A stretch of 64,000 bases of DNA from positions 1,736,001 through 1,800,000 of the forward strand of contig CP067379.1 in the NCBI GenBank assembly GCA_019565575.1, written 5' to 3'. This DNA comes from Flavobacterium covae (lineage in GTDB: Bacteria; Bacteroidota; Bacteroidia; Flavobacteriales; Flavobacteriaceae). Below the pieces are notes generated by a model, which worked only from the letters and a program-made list of their open reading frames with translations, did no database searches and had not been told where the DNA came from. Position 1 is the stretch's first letter; each line of letters begins with the position of its first letter. Made by a program: the position numbers and the translations under genes. Positions 54,799 to 64,000 of this stretch are shown one piece after another.

Positions 54799-56775
54799 AT
54801 GTATGAAAATATTTCAAAACTGGGATTGTTAATTTTAGTTATAGGAGGTGTTTTTTCCTGTAAACCTAAAAATTCAGGCGATGCTGTAAGTGGTGATGCT
54901 GCTCAAAAGACTTATGTTGCACCAGGTAAATACGATGAGTTCTATAATTTTGTTTCAGGAGGATTTAGTGGACAATTAAGCGTTTACGGATTGCCAAGTG
55001 GTCGATTATTTAGAGTAATTCCCGTGTTTTCTGTAGATCCCGAAAAAGGATGGGGATATAGTGAAGAAACAAAGCCAATGCTGAATACTTCCAATGGATT
55101 TGTGCCTTGGGATGATTTGCATCATACGGAATTATCTCAAACAAATGGTGAAGTTGATGGACGATGGGTTTTTTGGAAATGCTAATAATACGCCTCGTAT
55201 AGCACGTATTGATCTAAAAACTTTTAAAACAACTGAAATAATTGAATTGCCCAACTCAGGAGGTAATCATTCATCGCCATTTATTACAGAAAATACAGAG
55301 TATGTAGTAGCTGGGACACGGTTTAGTGTACCAGCAGATTATTCAAATGGAGATGTTGAAATTAATACTTTTAAGAAAAACTTTAAAGGACATATAAGTT
55401 TTGTTAAAGTAGATAAGGAAGGAAAGATGGATTTAGCTTTTCAAATTGTAACACCAGGTGTAAATTTTGACTTATCTCATGCAGGTAAAGGAAAATCTCA
55501 TGGTTGGTTCTTCTTTTCTTGTTACAATACAGAGCAAGCTAATACACTATTAGAAGTTAATGCTTCTCAAAAAGATAAAGACTTCATAATGGCAGTAAAT
55601 TGGAAAAAAGCAGAAGAATATTTAAAAACAGGAAAAGCCAAAAAAGAAACTGTAAAATACGCTCATAATAAATGGAATGATAAAACACATTCTGCTACTT
55701 CCAGAAATTAAAAATGAAGTTATGGTTTTAGATGCAGCAGAACTAAAAGATATTTGTTATATGATCCCTTGTCCTAAGTCACCGCACGGTTGTGATGTAG
55801 ACCCTTCCAGGAGAATACATTGTAGGTTCAGGAAAATTAGCGGCCTTAGTTCCTGTATTTAGTTTTGATAAAATGATAACAGCTATTAATCATAAAAAAT
55901 TTGAAGGAACATTTGAAGGGATTAACGTAATAAAGTATGAAGAAGCACTGCACGGAGAGGTTCAAAAACCTGGTCTAGGACCTTTGCATACAGAGTTTGA
56001 TGAAAGAGGCAATGCTTATACAACATTCTTTGTATCATCAGAAGTTGTAAAATGGGATTTAAAAACACTAAAAATACTAGACAGAGTACCAACCTACTAT
56101 TCTGTTGGTCATCTATGTATTCCTGGAGGAGATACTAAAAAACCTTTTGGTAAATACTTAATAGCTTATAATAAAATTACAAAAGACAGATACCTCCCAA
56201 CGGGACCTGAATTGGCTCAATCAGCTCAAATTTTTGATATTAGTGGAGACAAAATGCAAATGATCTTAGATTTTCCAACAATAGGAGAGCCTCATTATGC
56301 ACAAGCAGCACCAGCAGATCTAATCAGAAATAACGGACAATTGAAGTATTATAAAATTGCCGAAAATAAGCATCCTTTTGCAACAAAAGGAGAAAAAGAA
56401 GCTAAAGTAGTAAGAAAAGGAAAAGTCGTTCATGTATACATGACCTCTATCCGATCCCATTTTGCTTCTGATAATATTGAAGGAATAAAACTAGGAGATG
56501 AAGTATATTTTCATGTTACCAATTTAGAACAAGATTGGGACGTTCCGCATGGTTTTGCTATCAAAGGAGCTGATAATGGAGAGTTACTCATTATGCCTGG
56601 TGAAACCGCTACCTTACAATGGATCCCTAAGAGAGTAGGTATGTATCCTATGTATTGTACTGATTTTTGCAGTGCTTTACATCAAGAAATGCAAGGTTAT
56701 GTAAGGGTATCTCCCGCCAATAGTAAAGTACCCATTACTTATAGTGTAGGAACCAATTTACCTAATACAAAATAA
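54799..56775 (+). CDS. nosZ: Nitrous oxide reductase, clade II (Sec-type), three frameshifts
   Basis: Reduces N2O to N2 in the periplasm. About 655 residues. The N terminus MYENISKLGLLILVIGGVFSCKPK is a Sec or lipoprotein-like signal, not the twin-arginine signal of clade I. The CuZ histidine regions DDLHHTELSQ, GGNHSSPF and SHGWFFFS are present, as is the C-terminal CuA site CTDFCSALHQEMQGY. Breaks: a T6 tract near 55173 (T5 expected), CTTCCAG at 55698-55704 and CTTCCAG at 55804-55810; CTTCAG at both restores SATSEIKNEV and DVDPSGEYIVGSGK. With those repaired the protein is complete. Confidence 0.93.
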
Positions 56776-56785
56776 AATTACTTAT

Positions 56786-56841
56786 AAGACTGTCTAAGTG
56801 TATAGTACTTAGTAATAAAAGCCTATTGTTTAGACAGTCTT
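56786..56841 (+). terminator. Inverted repeat after nosZ (possible attenuator)
   Basis: Perfect 12-base ends AAGACTGTCTAA (56786-56797) and TTAGACAGTCTT (56830-56841). It separates nosZ from the rest of the cluster and may damp transcription. The ends resemble the AGACTGTCC-type ends of the intergenic repeats, so it may be a short relative of those elements. Confidence 0.6.
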
Positions 56842-56867
56842 TAGTTATTATGCTAATATTTTTCAAA

Positions 56868-57446
56868 ATGAAAAATCAAAGAGTATCATTAGTATCAAAA
56901 GGACTTCTAATAATTGTGTCAGGACTTTTTATGGGATCCGTTTTTTTTCCGCTATGGCAAATACAACTAGATGCCCCTCAGTACCCTGAAGGACTGGTTC
57001 TAAGATTATATGCTGATAAAATAGGAGGAGATGTTGATATAATCAATGGTTTAAATCATTATATAGGGATGGCAACCCTTCATACAGAAAACTTTTTTGA
57101 ATTTAGGATCCTTACATTTATAATTGTAGGCTTTGGACTAGTTTCCCTACTACTCCTATTTTTAGATAAAAAAAAATATGTGGGATCTTTTTTAGTGCTA
57201 TTTTTTTTATTCGTAATTCTATCAGCAATAGATTTTTACCGTTGGAATTACGAGTATGGACATAATCTAGATCCTAATGCTGCAATAAAAGTACCAGGAA
57301 TGAGCTATCAACCTCCCTTAGTAGGTTATAAACAGTTATTAAACTTTGGAGCCTATTCTATTCCTGATAAAGGAGGCTGGATGCTAATAACTGCTGGAAT
57401 AATACTGTTTTTTATAATCATTAATGAAAAAAATATACAATCATGA
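56868..57446 (+). CDS. Nos-cluster integral membrane protein of unknown function
   Basis: 192 residues from MKNQRVSLVSKGLLIIVSG (56868; an upstream open frame begins without ATG and has no similarity). Four likely membrane helices, with a periplasmic loop between the first two that holds YPEGLVLRLYADKIGGDVDIINGL. A similar gene often accompanies nosZ and nosL in Bacteroidota. It overlaps nosL by four bases, so it belongs to the operon. Its role in copper-site assembly or electron transfer is inferred from position only. Frame intact. Confidence 0.72.
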   Translation: MKNQRVSLVSKGLLIIVSGLFMGSVFFPLWQIQLDAPQYPEGLVLRLYADKIGGDVDIINGLNHYIGMATLHTENFFEFRILTFIIVGFGLVSLLLLFLDKKKYVGSFLVLFFLFVILSAIDFYRWNYEYGHNLDPNAAIKVPGMSYQPPLVGYKQLLNFGAYSIPDKGGWMLITAGIILFFIIINEKNIQS

Positions 57447-57874
57447 GAGTATTATATAGAATTTTATTGTTTTTCAGTTTTATTTTCTCATTATCGTGTG
57501 GTTCTGATAAACCCCAGCCCATAAAACTAAATATAGATTCTTGCGATTTTTGTAAAATGACCATTTCAAATCCTCAATTCTCTTGTCAGATAATTACAGA
57601 TAAAGGAAGATGTTACAAGTTTGATGATCTCTCCTGTTTGCTTCAATATATTAGGAATACAAAAATAAAAGCAGTATATGTGTCAGATTATTTAAATAAA
57701 AACATGATTTCTGCAAACGATGGTTTTTTTGTAAAACATATCAATTTTAAAAGCCCAATGAATGGAAATATTGCTTGTTTCTCAAATTTAAAAGAAAGTA
57801 AAAAATATCAATCAAAACTTCATACAGATGTACTAAATTGGAAAGAATTAACTCAAATATACAAATCATATTAA
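57443..57874 (+). CDS. nosL: NosL copper chaperone lipoprotein
   Basis: 143 residues. Lipobox in IFSLSCGSD. The NosL domain shows IDSCDFCKMTISNPQFSCQI, with the CxFCxM copper-binding block, and KFDDLSCLLQYI. It delivers copper(I) for the CuZ centre of NosZ. The nosD frame starts before its stop. Frame intact. Confidence 0.9.
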   Translation: MRVLYRILLFFSFIFSLSCGSDKPQPIKLNIDSCDFCKMTISNPQFSCQIITDKGRCYKFDDLSCLLQYIRNTKIKAVYVSDYLNKNMISANDGFFVKHINFKSPMNGNIACFSNLKESKKYQSKLHTDVLNWKELTQIYKSY

Positions 57875-59075
57875 TTGCTTTAGCCTTAATTTTTTTTCAG
57901 AATTTGCAAGCAAAAACAATCGTCGTTAGCTATTCTATTAAAAAAGCTATAGAGCAGAGCGCAGACAATGATACAATTATTGTTCCTAAAAAAATATATC
58001 GAGAAGGAAATATCATGATTTCCAAAAAAATTGTTTTGATAGGCAAAGATTTTCCTCTAATTGATGGTGAAAATAAATTCGAAAATTTTTCAATAAATGC
58101 CGATAATGTTACCATAAAAGGGTTTAAAATAGTTAATTCAGGTTTTGCCGCACTTCAAGATCCTTGTGGAATTAGAGTGTATGACAAAGAAAATGTTGTT
58201 ATAGAAAACAATATTTTAGATAATAACTTCTTTGGAATTTATATTCAAAATGCAAAAAATTGCCTGATTAAAAATAATAAAATAAAAGCTTATGGTCAGA
58301 AAGAACAATTAATAGGGAATGGTATTCATTGTTGGAAAAGCAAAAATTTAAAAATTATAGGCAATATAATAGAAGGACATAGAGACGGTATCTACTTTGA
58401 ATTTGTAACAAATTCTGTTATTTGGAGAAATAGATCAAATAATAACATTCGTTACGGTTTACACTTTATGTTTTCTCATAATGATGCTTATATAACAAAT
58501 ATGTTTAAAAACAATGGAGCAGGTGTAGCCGTAATGTTTACTAAAAACGTTAAAATGTTTAATAATTATTTCGAAGAAAATTGGGGCAACTCTGCTTACG
58601 GGCTATTATTAAAAGAAATATCAGATAGTTATATCTACAATAACAAATTTGTTAGCAATACTTCGGGTATTTACATGGAAGGAACCTCCCGAATTTGGGT
58701 AAAAAAAACCAATTCAAGAACAATGGATGGGGAATGAAAATTCAAGCCAGTTGTATGGATAATATTATAACGGATAATAATTTTATTAAAAACACCTTTG
58801 ATGTAAGTACGAATGGGAGTTTAGTGATGAATACTTTTACTAAAAATTATTGGGACAAATACGAAGGATACGACATAAATAAAGATGGTTTAGGAGATGT
58901 ACCTTATCATCCATTAAGTTTATTTGCTGTTTTAACAGAAAGGATACCTTCAGCAATGCTATTATATAGAAGTTTTATGATCATGCTTTTAGATAAATCC
59001 GAAAAAGTTTTACCAACCATTACACCCGATAATTTTGTTGATAATCACCCCAAAACAAAACCTTTGCTTTTATGA
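57838..59075 (+). CDS. nosD: NosD periplasmic beta-helix copper-insertion protein (one frameshift)
   Basis: About 412 residues. Signal-like IILIALALIFFQNLQAK. The body is a right-handed beta-helix with repeats such as VVIENNILDNNFFGIYIQNAK and GLHFMFSHNDAYITNMFKNN; the latter HFM.SHND block is the NosD hallmark. It begins at a TTG (57838) inside nosL, as no ATG lies upstream in frame, so the true start is uncertain. An A8 tract near 58700 should be A9 (WVKKNQFKNNGWGMKIQ). Confidence 0.87.
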
Positions 59076-59788
59076 TTGTAATTGATAATTGTAATAAAAA
59101 ATTCGAAAAATTAAACGTGCTAAAAAACGTGTCGATCACTTTAGAAAGCGGACAATGTGTTGCACTGATAGGCCCTAACGGTTGCGGAAAAACAACTTTA
59201 ATCAAATCAATATTAGGAATGGTTATTCCTGATTCGGGAGCCATTTTTGTAAAGAACCAATCTATACAAAAAGATTTTTTGTACAGAAATAATATAGGTT
59301 ATATGCCACAAATAGGACGATATCCAGAAGGACTAACCATTGGCGAAGTTATAGAAATGATAAAAGAACTAAGAAATTCAAAAGACAAATTAGATGAAGA
59401 GTTATTGCATTCTTTTGAAGTTCAAAAAATGTTTGATAAACCAATGGGCACATTATCAGGAGGAACTACACAAAAAGTAAGCGCTGTTTTAGCCTTTTTA
59501 TTCAATCCTGATATTCTGATATTAGATGAGCCAACCGCAGGTCTAGATCCTTTAGCGGCTGAGATCCTAAAAACAAAAATTAATAAAGAAAAAGCAAAAG
59601 GAAAACTCATTATGATTACTTCTCACTTATTAAGTGAGTTAGACGACCTAATTACGCATATTATTTTTATGCAAGAAGGAGAAATACAATTCTATAAAAC
59701 CATTAATGAACTAAAAAGTCAAACAGCTGAAGAAAAAATAAGCAAAGCCATTGCAAAAATTCTAAAACAAAAACTTTTTACAAATTAG
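59072..59788 (+). CDS. nosF: NosF ABC-transporter ATPase
   Basis: 238 residues. Walker A GPNGCGKTT, signature LSGGTTQKVS, Walker B ILILDEPTAGLDP and the switch histidine in ITSHLLSEL. It powers the NosFY(D) complex that assembles the CuZ site, probably supplying sulfur. ATG overlaps the nosD stop (ATGA). Frame intact. Confidence 0.93.
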   Translation: MIVIDNCNKKFEKLNVLKNVSITLESGQCVALIGPNGCGKTTLIKSILGMVIPDSGAIFVKNQSIQKDFLYRNNIGYMPQIGRYPEGLTIGEVIEMIKELRNSKDKLDEELLHSFEVQKMFDKPMGTLSGGTTQKVSAVLAFLFNPDILILDEPTAGLDPLAAEILKTKINKEKAKGKLIMITSHLLSELDDLITHIIFMQEGEIQFYKTINELKSQTAEEKISKAIAKILKQKLFTN

Positions 59789-59792
59789 AAAG

Positions 59793-60560
59793 ATGAATTC
59801 GTTACTAAAAATAATTACAAAAGATATTTACAAGAATAAAATAATAGTAGCCTATACCATTATTTTATCTATTTTAAGTTGGAGTTCTTTTTTATTAGAA
59901 GACAATTCGTCAAAAGGAATACTAACCATCCTAAATGTAATTTTATTTACAGTACCTCTTGTTTCTATTTTATTTGCAACAATCTATTTATACAACAGCG
60001 CTGAATTTATAGAACTATTGTTAAGTCAACCTATTAAACGAAAAAAAAATTTGGTCTAATTTATACCTAGGAGTATCCCTTTCATTAACCACTGCCTTTT
60101 TTATAGGAGCAGGAATTCCGTTGCTTATAAATTTTCCTGATAGTATAGGGATACTAATGTTAATTGTGGGGATCTTACTATCTATCATCTTTATTTCTCT
60201 AGCCTTTTTAGGTGTTGTTTTTATTCGAGATAAAGCCAAAGGAATTGGTGTTGCAATCATGATATGGTTATACTTTTCTATTTTGTTTGATGGAATAATT
60301 CTTTTTTATTATTTCAATTTTCTGAGTATCCAATAGAAAATGCAATGGTTGGAATTACAATATTTAGCCCAATAGATTTAGCTCGTATTCAAATTTTATT
60401 GCACCTAGATGCTTCTGCCATGATGGGCTATACAGGAGCTATTTTTAAAGACTTTTTTGGAACGACATTAGGCGTAATGTTTTCCTTTTTATTCCTTTGT
60501 TTGTGGGCTTTTATACCTTTTGTAATTTCTTTAAGAAAATTCAAAAACAAAGATTTATAA
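59793..60560 (+). CDS. nosY: NosY ABC-transporter permease (two frameshifts)
   Basis: About 255 residues with six membrane helices, including ILSILSWSSFLLEDNSSKG, LLSQPIKRKKIWSNLYLG, FLGVVFIRDKAKGIGVAIMIWLYFSILFDG and the NosY-typical NPIDLAR-like FSPIDLARI. Breaks: an A9 tract near 60043 (A8 expected) and a T4 tract near 60319 (T5 expected). Partner of NosF. Four bases after nosF. Confidence 0.88.
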
Positions 60561-60588
60561 GAACCCATTCAATCTAAAATAATACGAT

Positions 60589-61032
60589 ATGACACACCAT
60601 CTTTTATTGATAATCCACCTATTAGCTGCTAGTGTTTGGGTAGGAGGACATCTTATCTTACTCATTAGATATTTGCCAAAAGCCTTAAAAAACAAAGACG
60701 TTGAAATTATTAAAAATTTTGAAAAACAGTATGAACCTATAGGACTACCCGCTTTATTGATTTTGGTAGGAACAGGCGTATTAATGGCCTATCAATACAA
60801 TGTTACACTAACAAGCTGGTTTTCTTTTGAATCGAATATTGAAAGAGTGATATCAATCAAATTATGTTTGCTCATGTTAACTTTAGTTCTAGCCATTCAT
60901 GCACGACTATTCATTATTCCTAAGTTAACTTCTAAAACCATTATTTTAATGGCTGTTCACATTTTACTGATAACACTTATTGGTGTAAGTATGTTAATTG
61001 TAGGAAGCTTTGTTAGGTTTGGAGGATTATAG
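60589..61032 (+). CDS. CopD-like four-helix membrane protein
   Basis: 147 residues with four helices and conserved histidines in LLIIHLLAASVWVGGHLILL and LVLAIHARLFIIPK. The pattern fits the CopD/copper-resistance D or cytochrome b561-like membrane families, which bind copper or haem. Its place at the end of the nos operon suggests a part in copper supply or electron transfer. Frame intact. Confidence 0.68.
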   Translation: MTHHLLLIIHLLAASVWVGGHLILLIRYLPKALKNKDVEIIKNFEKQYEPIGLPALLILVGTGVLMAYQYNVTLTSWFSFESNIERVISIKLCLLMLTLVLAIHARLFIIPKLTSKTIILMAVHILLITLIGVSMLIVGSFVRFGGL

Positions 61033-61321
61033 GTTGTACTTGTGATAGTATAAAATTTTAAAAATAAATAGAATTGTATGAGTTTACAAATATAAAAAGT
61101 AGAATATAACGTAAAAAAAATATTATTTCAAAAACAAATTGTTAAATGATAAATATCATAAGGGTTTAATTAAGATTGGTTTACATTTGTTTTACCTTAT
61201 AAAAAAAGAATTATCGCATTTAAGTTTTATTAAAAAACCGATTGTGTTTGATCATAAAAAAGAAAACCAAATTTGTTTTTTAGTAAAGCTTATCTAAATT
61301 GTATACATTTGTACTTTAATA
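61033..61321 (+). promoter_or_regulatory. Intergenic region with candidate promoters for the copper-uptake set
   Basis: 289 A+T-rich bases. Two TACATTTG boxes (TAnnTTTG type) at 61182-61189 and 61304-61311; the second is 10 bases before the ATG at 61322. No terminator hairpin of note after the CopD-like gene, so readthrough is possible. Confidence 0.45.
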
Positions 61322-61690
61322 ATGAAAGGGTTATATACCATATTGGCTTTTTTAATACTGTTGCGTCCTGTAATGCCAGTTATTGATTATGTAGTAAATT
61401 ACAACTACATAGCTGAGGTATTGTGTGTAAATAAAGATAAACCTACGTTAGAATGTAATGGAAAGTGTCACTTAATGAAAGAGCTGGCAAAAGTTTCTGA
61501 AACTGAAAAAACCACACCAGATAAAAAAAATAACCTTTCAGAACGATATGAAATACTATTTTGTCAAAGTATTTTTGAGTTTGAATTTATAAAACCTATT
61601 GATATACAAATTCACCCATTTAGTAATTATACAAATTGGTATCAACTTCTTACTAAATGTAGTATCCTCAAACCGCCTATTTTTAGATAA
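61322..61690 (+). CDS. Small exported protein with a Cys-Lys-rich motif, probably copper-linked
   Basis: 122 residues. N-terminal hydrophobic segment (YTILAFLILLRPVMPVIDYVV), then EVLCVNKDKPTLECNGKCHLMKEL, with three cysteines and a histidine that could bind a metal. I recall proteins with this block as common in Bacteroidota beside TonB receptors, without a known function. Here it precedes a YtkA-like lipoprotein and a copper-type TonB receptor. Frame intact. Confidence 0.65.
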   Translation: MKGLYTILAFLILLRPVMPVIDYVVNYNYIAEVLCVNKDKPTLECNGKCHLMKELAKVSETEKTTPDKKNNLSERYEILFCQSIFEFEFIKPIDIQIHPFSNYTNWYQLLTKCSILKPPIFR

Positions 61691-61788
61691 TTATTTATCG
61701 TCCCAATTTTTTTAATCGCGTACAGATGCTATAACATTTTGGCACTGTTCACTTGCGCTTTGCATAAAAAATAATCATTTAAGAAAGT

Positions 61789-62694
61789 ATGAAATTTCTA
61801 AAGTATTGGAGTATTGTATTAGTTTATACAATGACTTCTTGTACATTGGAAAAAACAGATTATGAAGCAGAAATAGCAACTGTGGTAACTGAATACGCTG
61901 CTTTTAGAGAAGTTACTTCTTTAAAGGTAGGTAATTATAATATTTGTATTGAAGCACTTAACGGAACTTTTTATAAAGGATACAACGAAATTCATGTAAA
62001 AGTTTTTGATTTCAATACAAATAAAACAGTAGTTCCTACTTCAGTATCTTTTTTACCAATTATAACATTGGCAAATGATACAAAATCATCTTGTCCTCAT
62101 CAATATAATATGAAGTACAAACCAGCAGAAGAATATTTTGCAGGGTATTCTGTCTTTACTGATGAAAATAAAGAAGGAACTTGGCAAATAAATATTAAAA
62201 TGACAATCAATGACCAAGTGATGAGCGGTACCCAAACGATTTCAGTTCTTCCTCAAAAGAATAAAAATCTAGGTATGACCACTTTTACGGGAAATGATGG
62301 CGAAAAATATTATATAGCTTTGGTCGCCCCACAAAAACCTAAAGTAGCAGAAAACACACTAATTGCAGGAATTTATAAATACAATAAACCTACAATTTCG
62401 GAACCCAATGAATATTCTTTTACGGAAGTTAGGAATCATACGTTAAAGTTAGATCCAAGAATGCCAGAACCCTCTATGGGCAATCATTCGTCTCCTAATA
62501 ATAAAGATTTGACACAAGAACAAGACGGTTTCTATCACGGTATAGTTAACTATACTATGACGGGCAATTGGACGCTCAATATGATATTATTAGACTCAAA
62601 CGGAAAAGTAATAAAAGGAACCAATGTTTCAGAAGACTTTACTCCTGGAGTTCAAGGATTAAAGAGCTCTCTTTTTATTGATATTCTATTCTAA
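61789..62694 (+). CDS. YtkA-like domain lipoprotein
   Basis: 301 residues. Lipobox in YTMTSCTLE. Two related beta-rich halves: residues about 35-140 (GNYNICIEALNGTFYKGYNEIHVKVFD) and about 180-290 (FTGNDGEKYYIALVAPQKPK and GIVNYTMTGNWTLNMILLDS). The GxW-containing end of each half matches the YtkA/FixH-like fold. DPRMPEPSMGNHSSPNN is rich in Met and His and could bind copper. Seven bases before the TonB receptor. Frame intact. Confidence 0.68.
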   Translation: MKFLKYWSIVLVYTMTSCTLEKTDYEAEIATVVTEYAAFREVTSLKVGNYNICIEALNGTFYKGYNEIHVKVFDFNTNKTVVPTSVSFLPIITLANDTKSSCPHQYNMKYKPAEEYFAGYSVFTDENKEGTWQINIKMTINDQVMSGTQTISVLPQKNKNLGMTTFTGNDGEKYYIALVAPQKPKVAENTLIAGIYKYNKPTISEPNEYSFTEVRNHTLKLDPRMPEPSMGNHSSPNNKDLTQEQDGFYHGIVNYTMTGNWTLNMILLDSNGKVIKGTNVSEDFTPGVQGLKSSLFIDILF

Positions 62695-62700
62695 GACCTT

Positions 62701-64000
62701 ATGAAAAAAATAGGATTACCAATATTTGTTAGTATTTGCTTTTTAACAAATGCACAAAGTATAGAGGTTAATAAGGATTCAGTAAAAGTGATAAAAGAAA
62801 TTTATTTGAAAAAAATTCAGAAAAAAAGAAGATCGAAACAGATCTAAAATTGGCAGTTTCAATAGACGAATTTCTAGCATCATCTCATACGATATCTTTT
62901 GTAAAAAGAGGTGCGTATGCTTGGGAACCATTATTAAACAATATGAGTAGCGAGCGTTCCACAATTACTATTGATGGGATGCACATTTTTGGAGCCTGTA
63001 CAGATAAAATGGACCCTGTTACCTCCTATCTAGAAGTAAATAATTTAGCTACTATTGATATCAAATCAGGACAACAAGGAGGATTACACGGATCCACTAT
63101 TGCAGGAAATATCAATTTAGTTAGAAAAAATAGCTCTTTTACTGAAAAAACAAAAATAGTAGGCAGTTTTCAAGGAGGATTTGAATCCAATAACCACCAG
63201 CTTTTTAATTTGGGAAATATAGCTTTTACAAACAACAAATTTGTGTTAGATGGAAGTATCGCTTATAGAGAAGCAGGTAATTATTTTGATGGTAAAAATA
63301 GAGAAATAAAACATTCTCAATACTCTAAATTCAACTCCTCATTAGGTTTAGCTTATAAAACAGGATTGCTTTCATCTTTAAAAGCGGATGTCGTTTTTGA
63401 TATGGCAAAAAATGTAGGATTTCCTGCCTTGCCTATGGATTTATACCTTTCAAGAACCCTAATAACATCAGCCGCTTATAAACAGCTTTTTGATGACAAA
63501 CGAATCAAAGTATGGGATACGAAAGTATACTTCAATGCTATTGAGCATTATATGGATGATACAACGCGCCCTGAAAATTTGGTTCACATGGATATGCCCG
63601 GATGGAGTACAACCTATGGATTGCTTTCTAAAGTAAGCACGAGAACTAATAAACTCTCCTCAGAATTTCAGTTCAATGCGTATACTAATTTATCCATTGC
63701 AGAAATGAGAATGTACCCACAGGACCGTAGCAAAAGAACAATGTTTGCCTATAGTTGGCCTTGGGTAACTACACAATTTGCAAGTGTAGCTGTACAGAAC
63801 TCATGGGATTTTTCAACAGAACGTCAGTTGTCTTTTGGTGTTTCTTTAGGAGCTCATTACAACTTTTCTAAATACATAGAATTTAATAGAATTTTTTATC
63901 CAAATAGTTCTCAAGAAAAAAATCGAATTTTGCCTAGTCTTAATTTAAATTATCAATACAAGAAAAAAGAGTATCATTTTTCTGTAGGTACAGGATATGG
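62701..64000 (+). CDS. TonB-dependent receptor, NosA/OprC-type (copper), 5' part
   Basis: Starts MKKIGLPIFVSICFLTNAQ at 62701. An A7 tract near 62821-62827 should be A8, after which the frame is open to the end of the window. The plug contains FVKRGAYAWEPLLNNMSSER, ITIDGMHIFGACTDKMDPVT and GQQGGLHGSTIAGNINL; the MHIFGACTDKMDP block is what I recall for NosA/OprC copper receptors, where Cys and Met ligands bind copper. The beta-barrel is cut by the window edge. Fits copper supply for NosZ. Confidence 0.83.

Overview
The window comes from a low-GC member of the Bacteroidota, most likely the family Flavobacteriaceae. The support is type IX secretion sorting domains, Rho with a long N-terminal extension, several Bacteroidota-only families (DUF4293, DUF4230, DUF4136, DUF5522, GSCFA, PS-10/S37 peptidase), TonB receptors, A-rich starts without clear Shine-Dalgarno sites, and TAnnTTTG-like promoter boxes. 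I cannot name the species.

Layout. (1) 1-3507: the 3' end of ilvC, then ilvA, which is split after about 14 codons by an IS1182-type element. (2) 3564-10990: a trans-4-hydroxyproline catabolic locus. It has a secreted S37 peptidase, an AraC regulator, and divergently a DapA-type deaminase, a ketoglutarate-semialdehyde dehydrogenase, a hydroxyproline epimerase and an FAD-dependent D-hydroxyproline oxidase; together these take hydroxyproline to 2-oxoglutarate. (3) 11747-16043: leuACDB on the minus strand. (4) 16187-27782: a TPR-like protein, a T9SS-secreted M43 metalloprotease, Der, a TonB receptor, Era and a group III truncated globin. (5) 27784-34875: an RMD1-family protein, then surface-glycan or lipid export genes (flippase, FkbM methyltransferase, ABC exporter, GSCFA protein, DUF4230). 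(6) 35152-37505: rho and a DUF4293 gene. (7) 38303-40074: the second IS copy, inverted relative to the first. (8) 40124-50420: rhodanese, phenylalanine hydroxylase, a second truncated globin, DUF4136 lipoprotein, urocanase and a very large T9SS surface protein. (9) 50728-54151: an ACC-deaminase-family enzyme, a LysM glucosaminidase and hemL. (10) 54308-64000: a clade II nitrous oxide reductase cluster (cytochrome c, nosZ, a membrane protein, nosL, nosD, nosF, nosY, a CopD-like protein), followed by a probable copper-acquisition set (small Cys protein, YtkA-like lipoprotein, NosA/OprC-type TonB receptor) that runs off the window.

Two signals are not about genes. First, about 30 genes or gene parts carry single-base indels in homopolymers. 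At eight further coding sites one extra C/G sits inside a CTTCAG/CTGAAG hexamer, giving CTTCCAG/CTGGAAG. Housekeeping genes such as rho are hit, so most breaks look like base-calling errors, and the hexamer pattern suggests a modified recognition site. I therefore annotate most broken genes as single genes. Second, the intergenic regions hold a layered family of inverted-repeat elements. A roughly 290-335 bp element occurs three times; a 142 bp MITE-like element has jumped into two of those copies, in opposite orientations, each with a TTAAA/TTTAA target duplication, while the third copy preserves an empty site. Shorter relatives share end sequences with the resident IS1182-type element.

I found no tRNA, rRNA or CRISPR array. 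I see no clearly new enzymatic system. The best leads are the nested MITEs, the hexamer-linked indels and the uncharacterised members of the nos/copper region.
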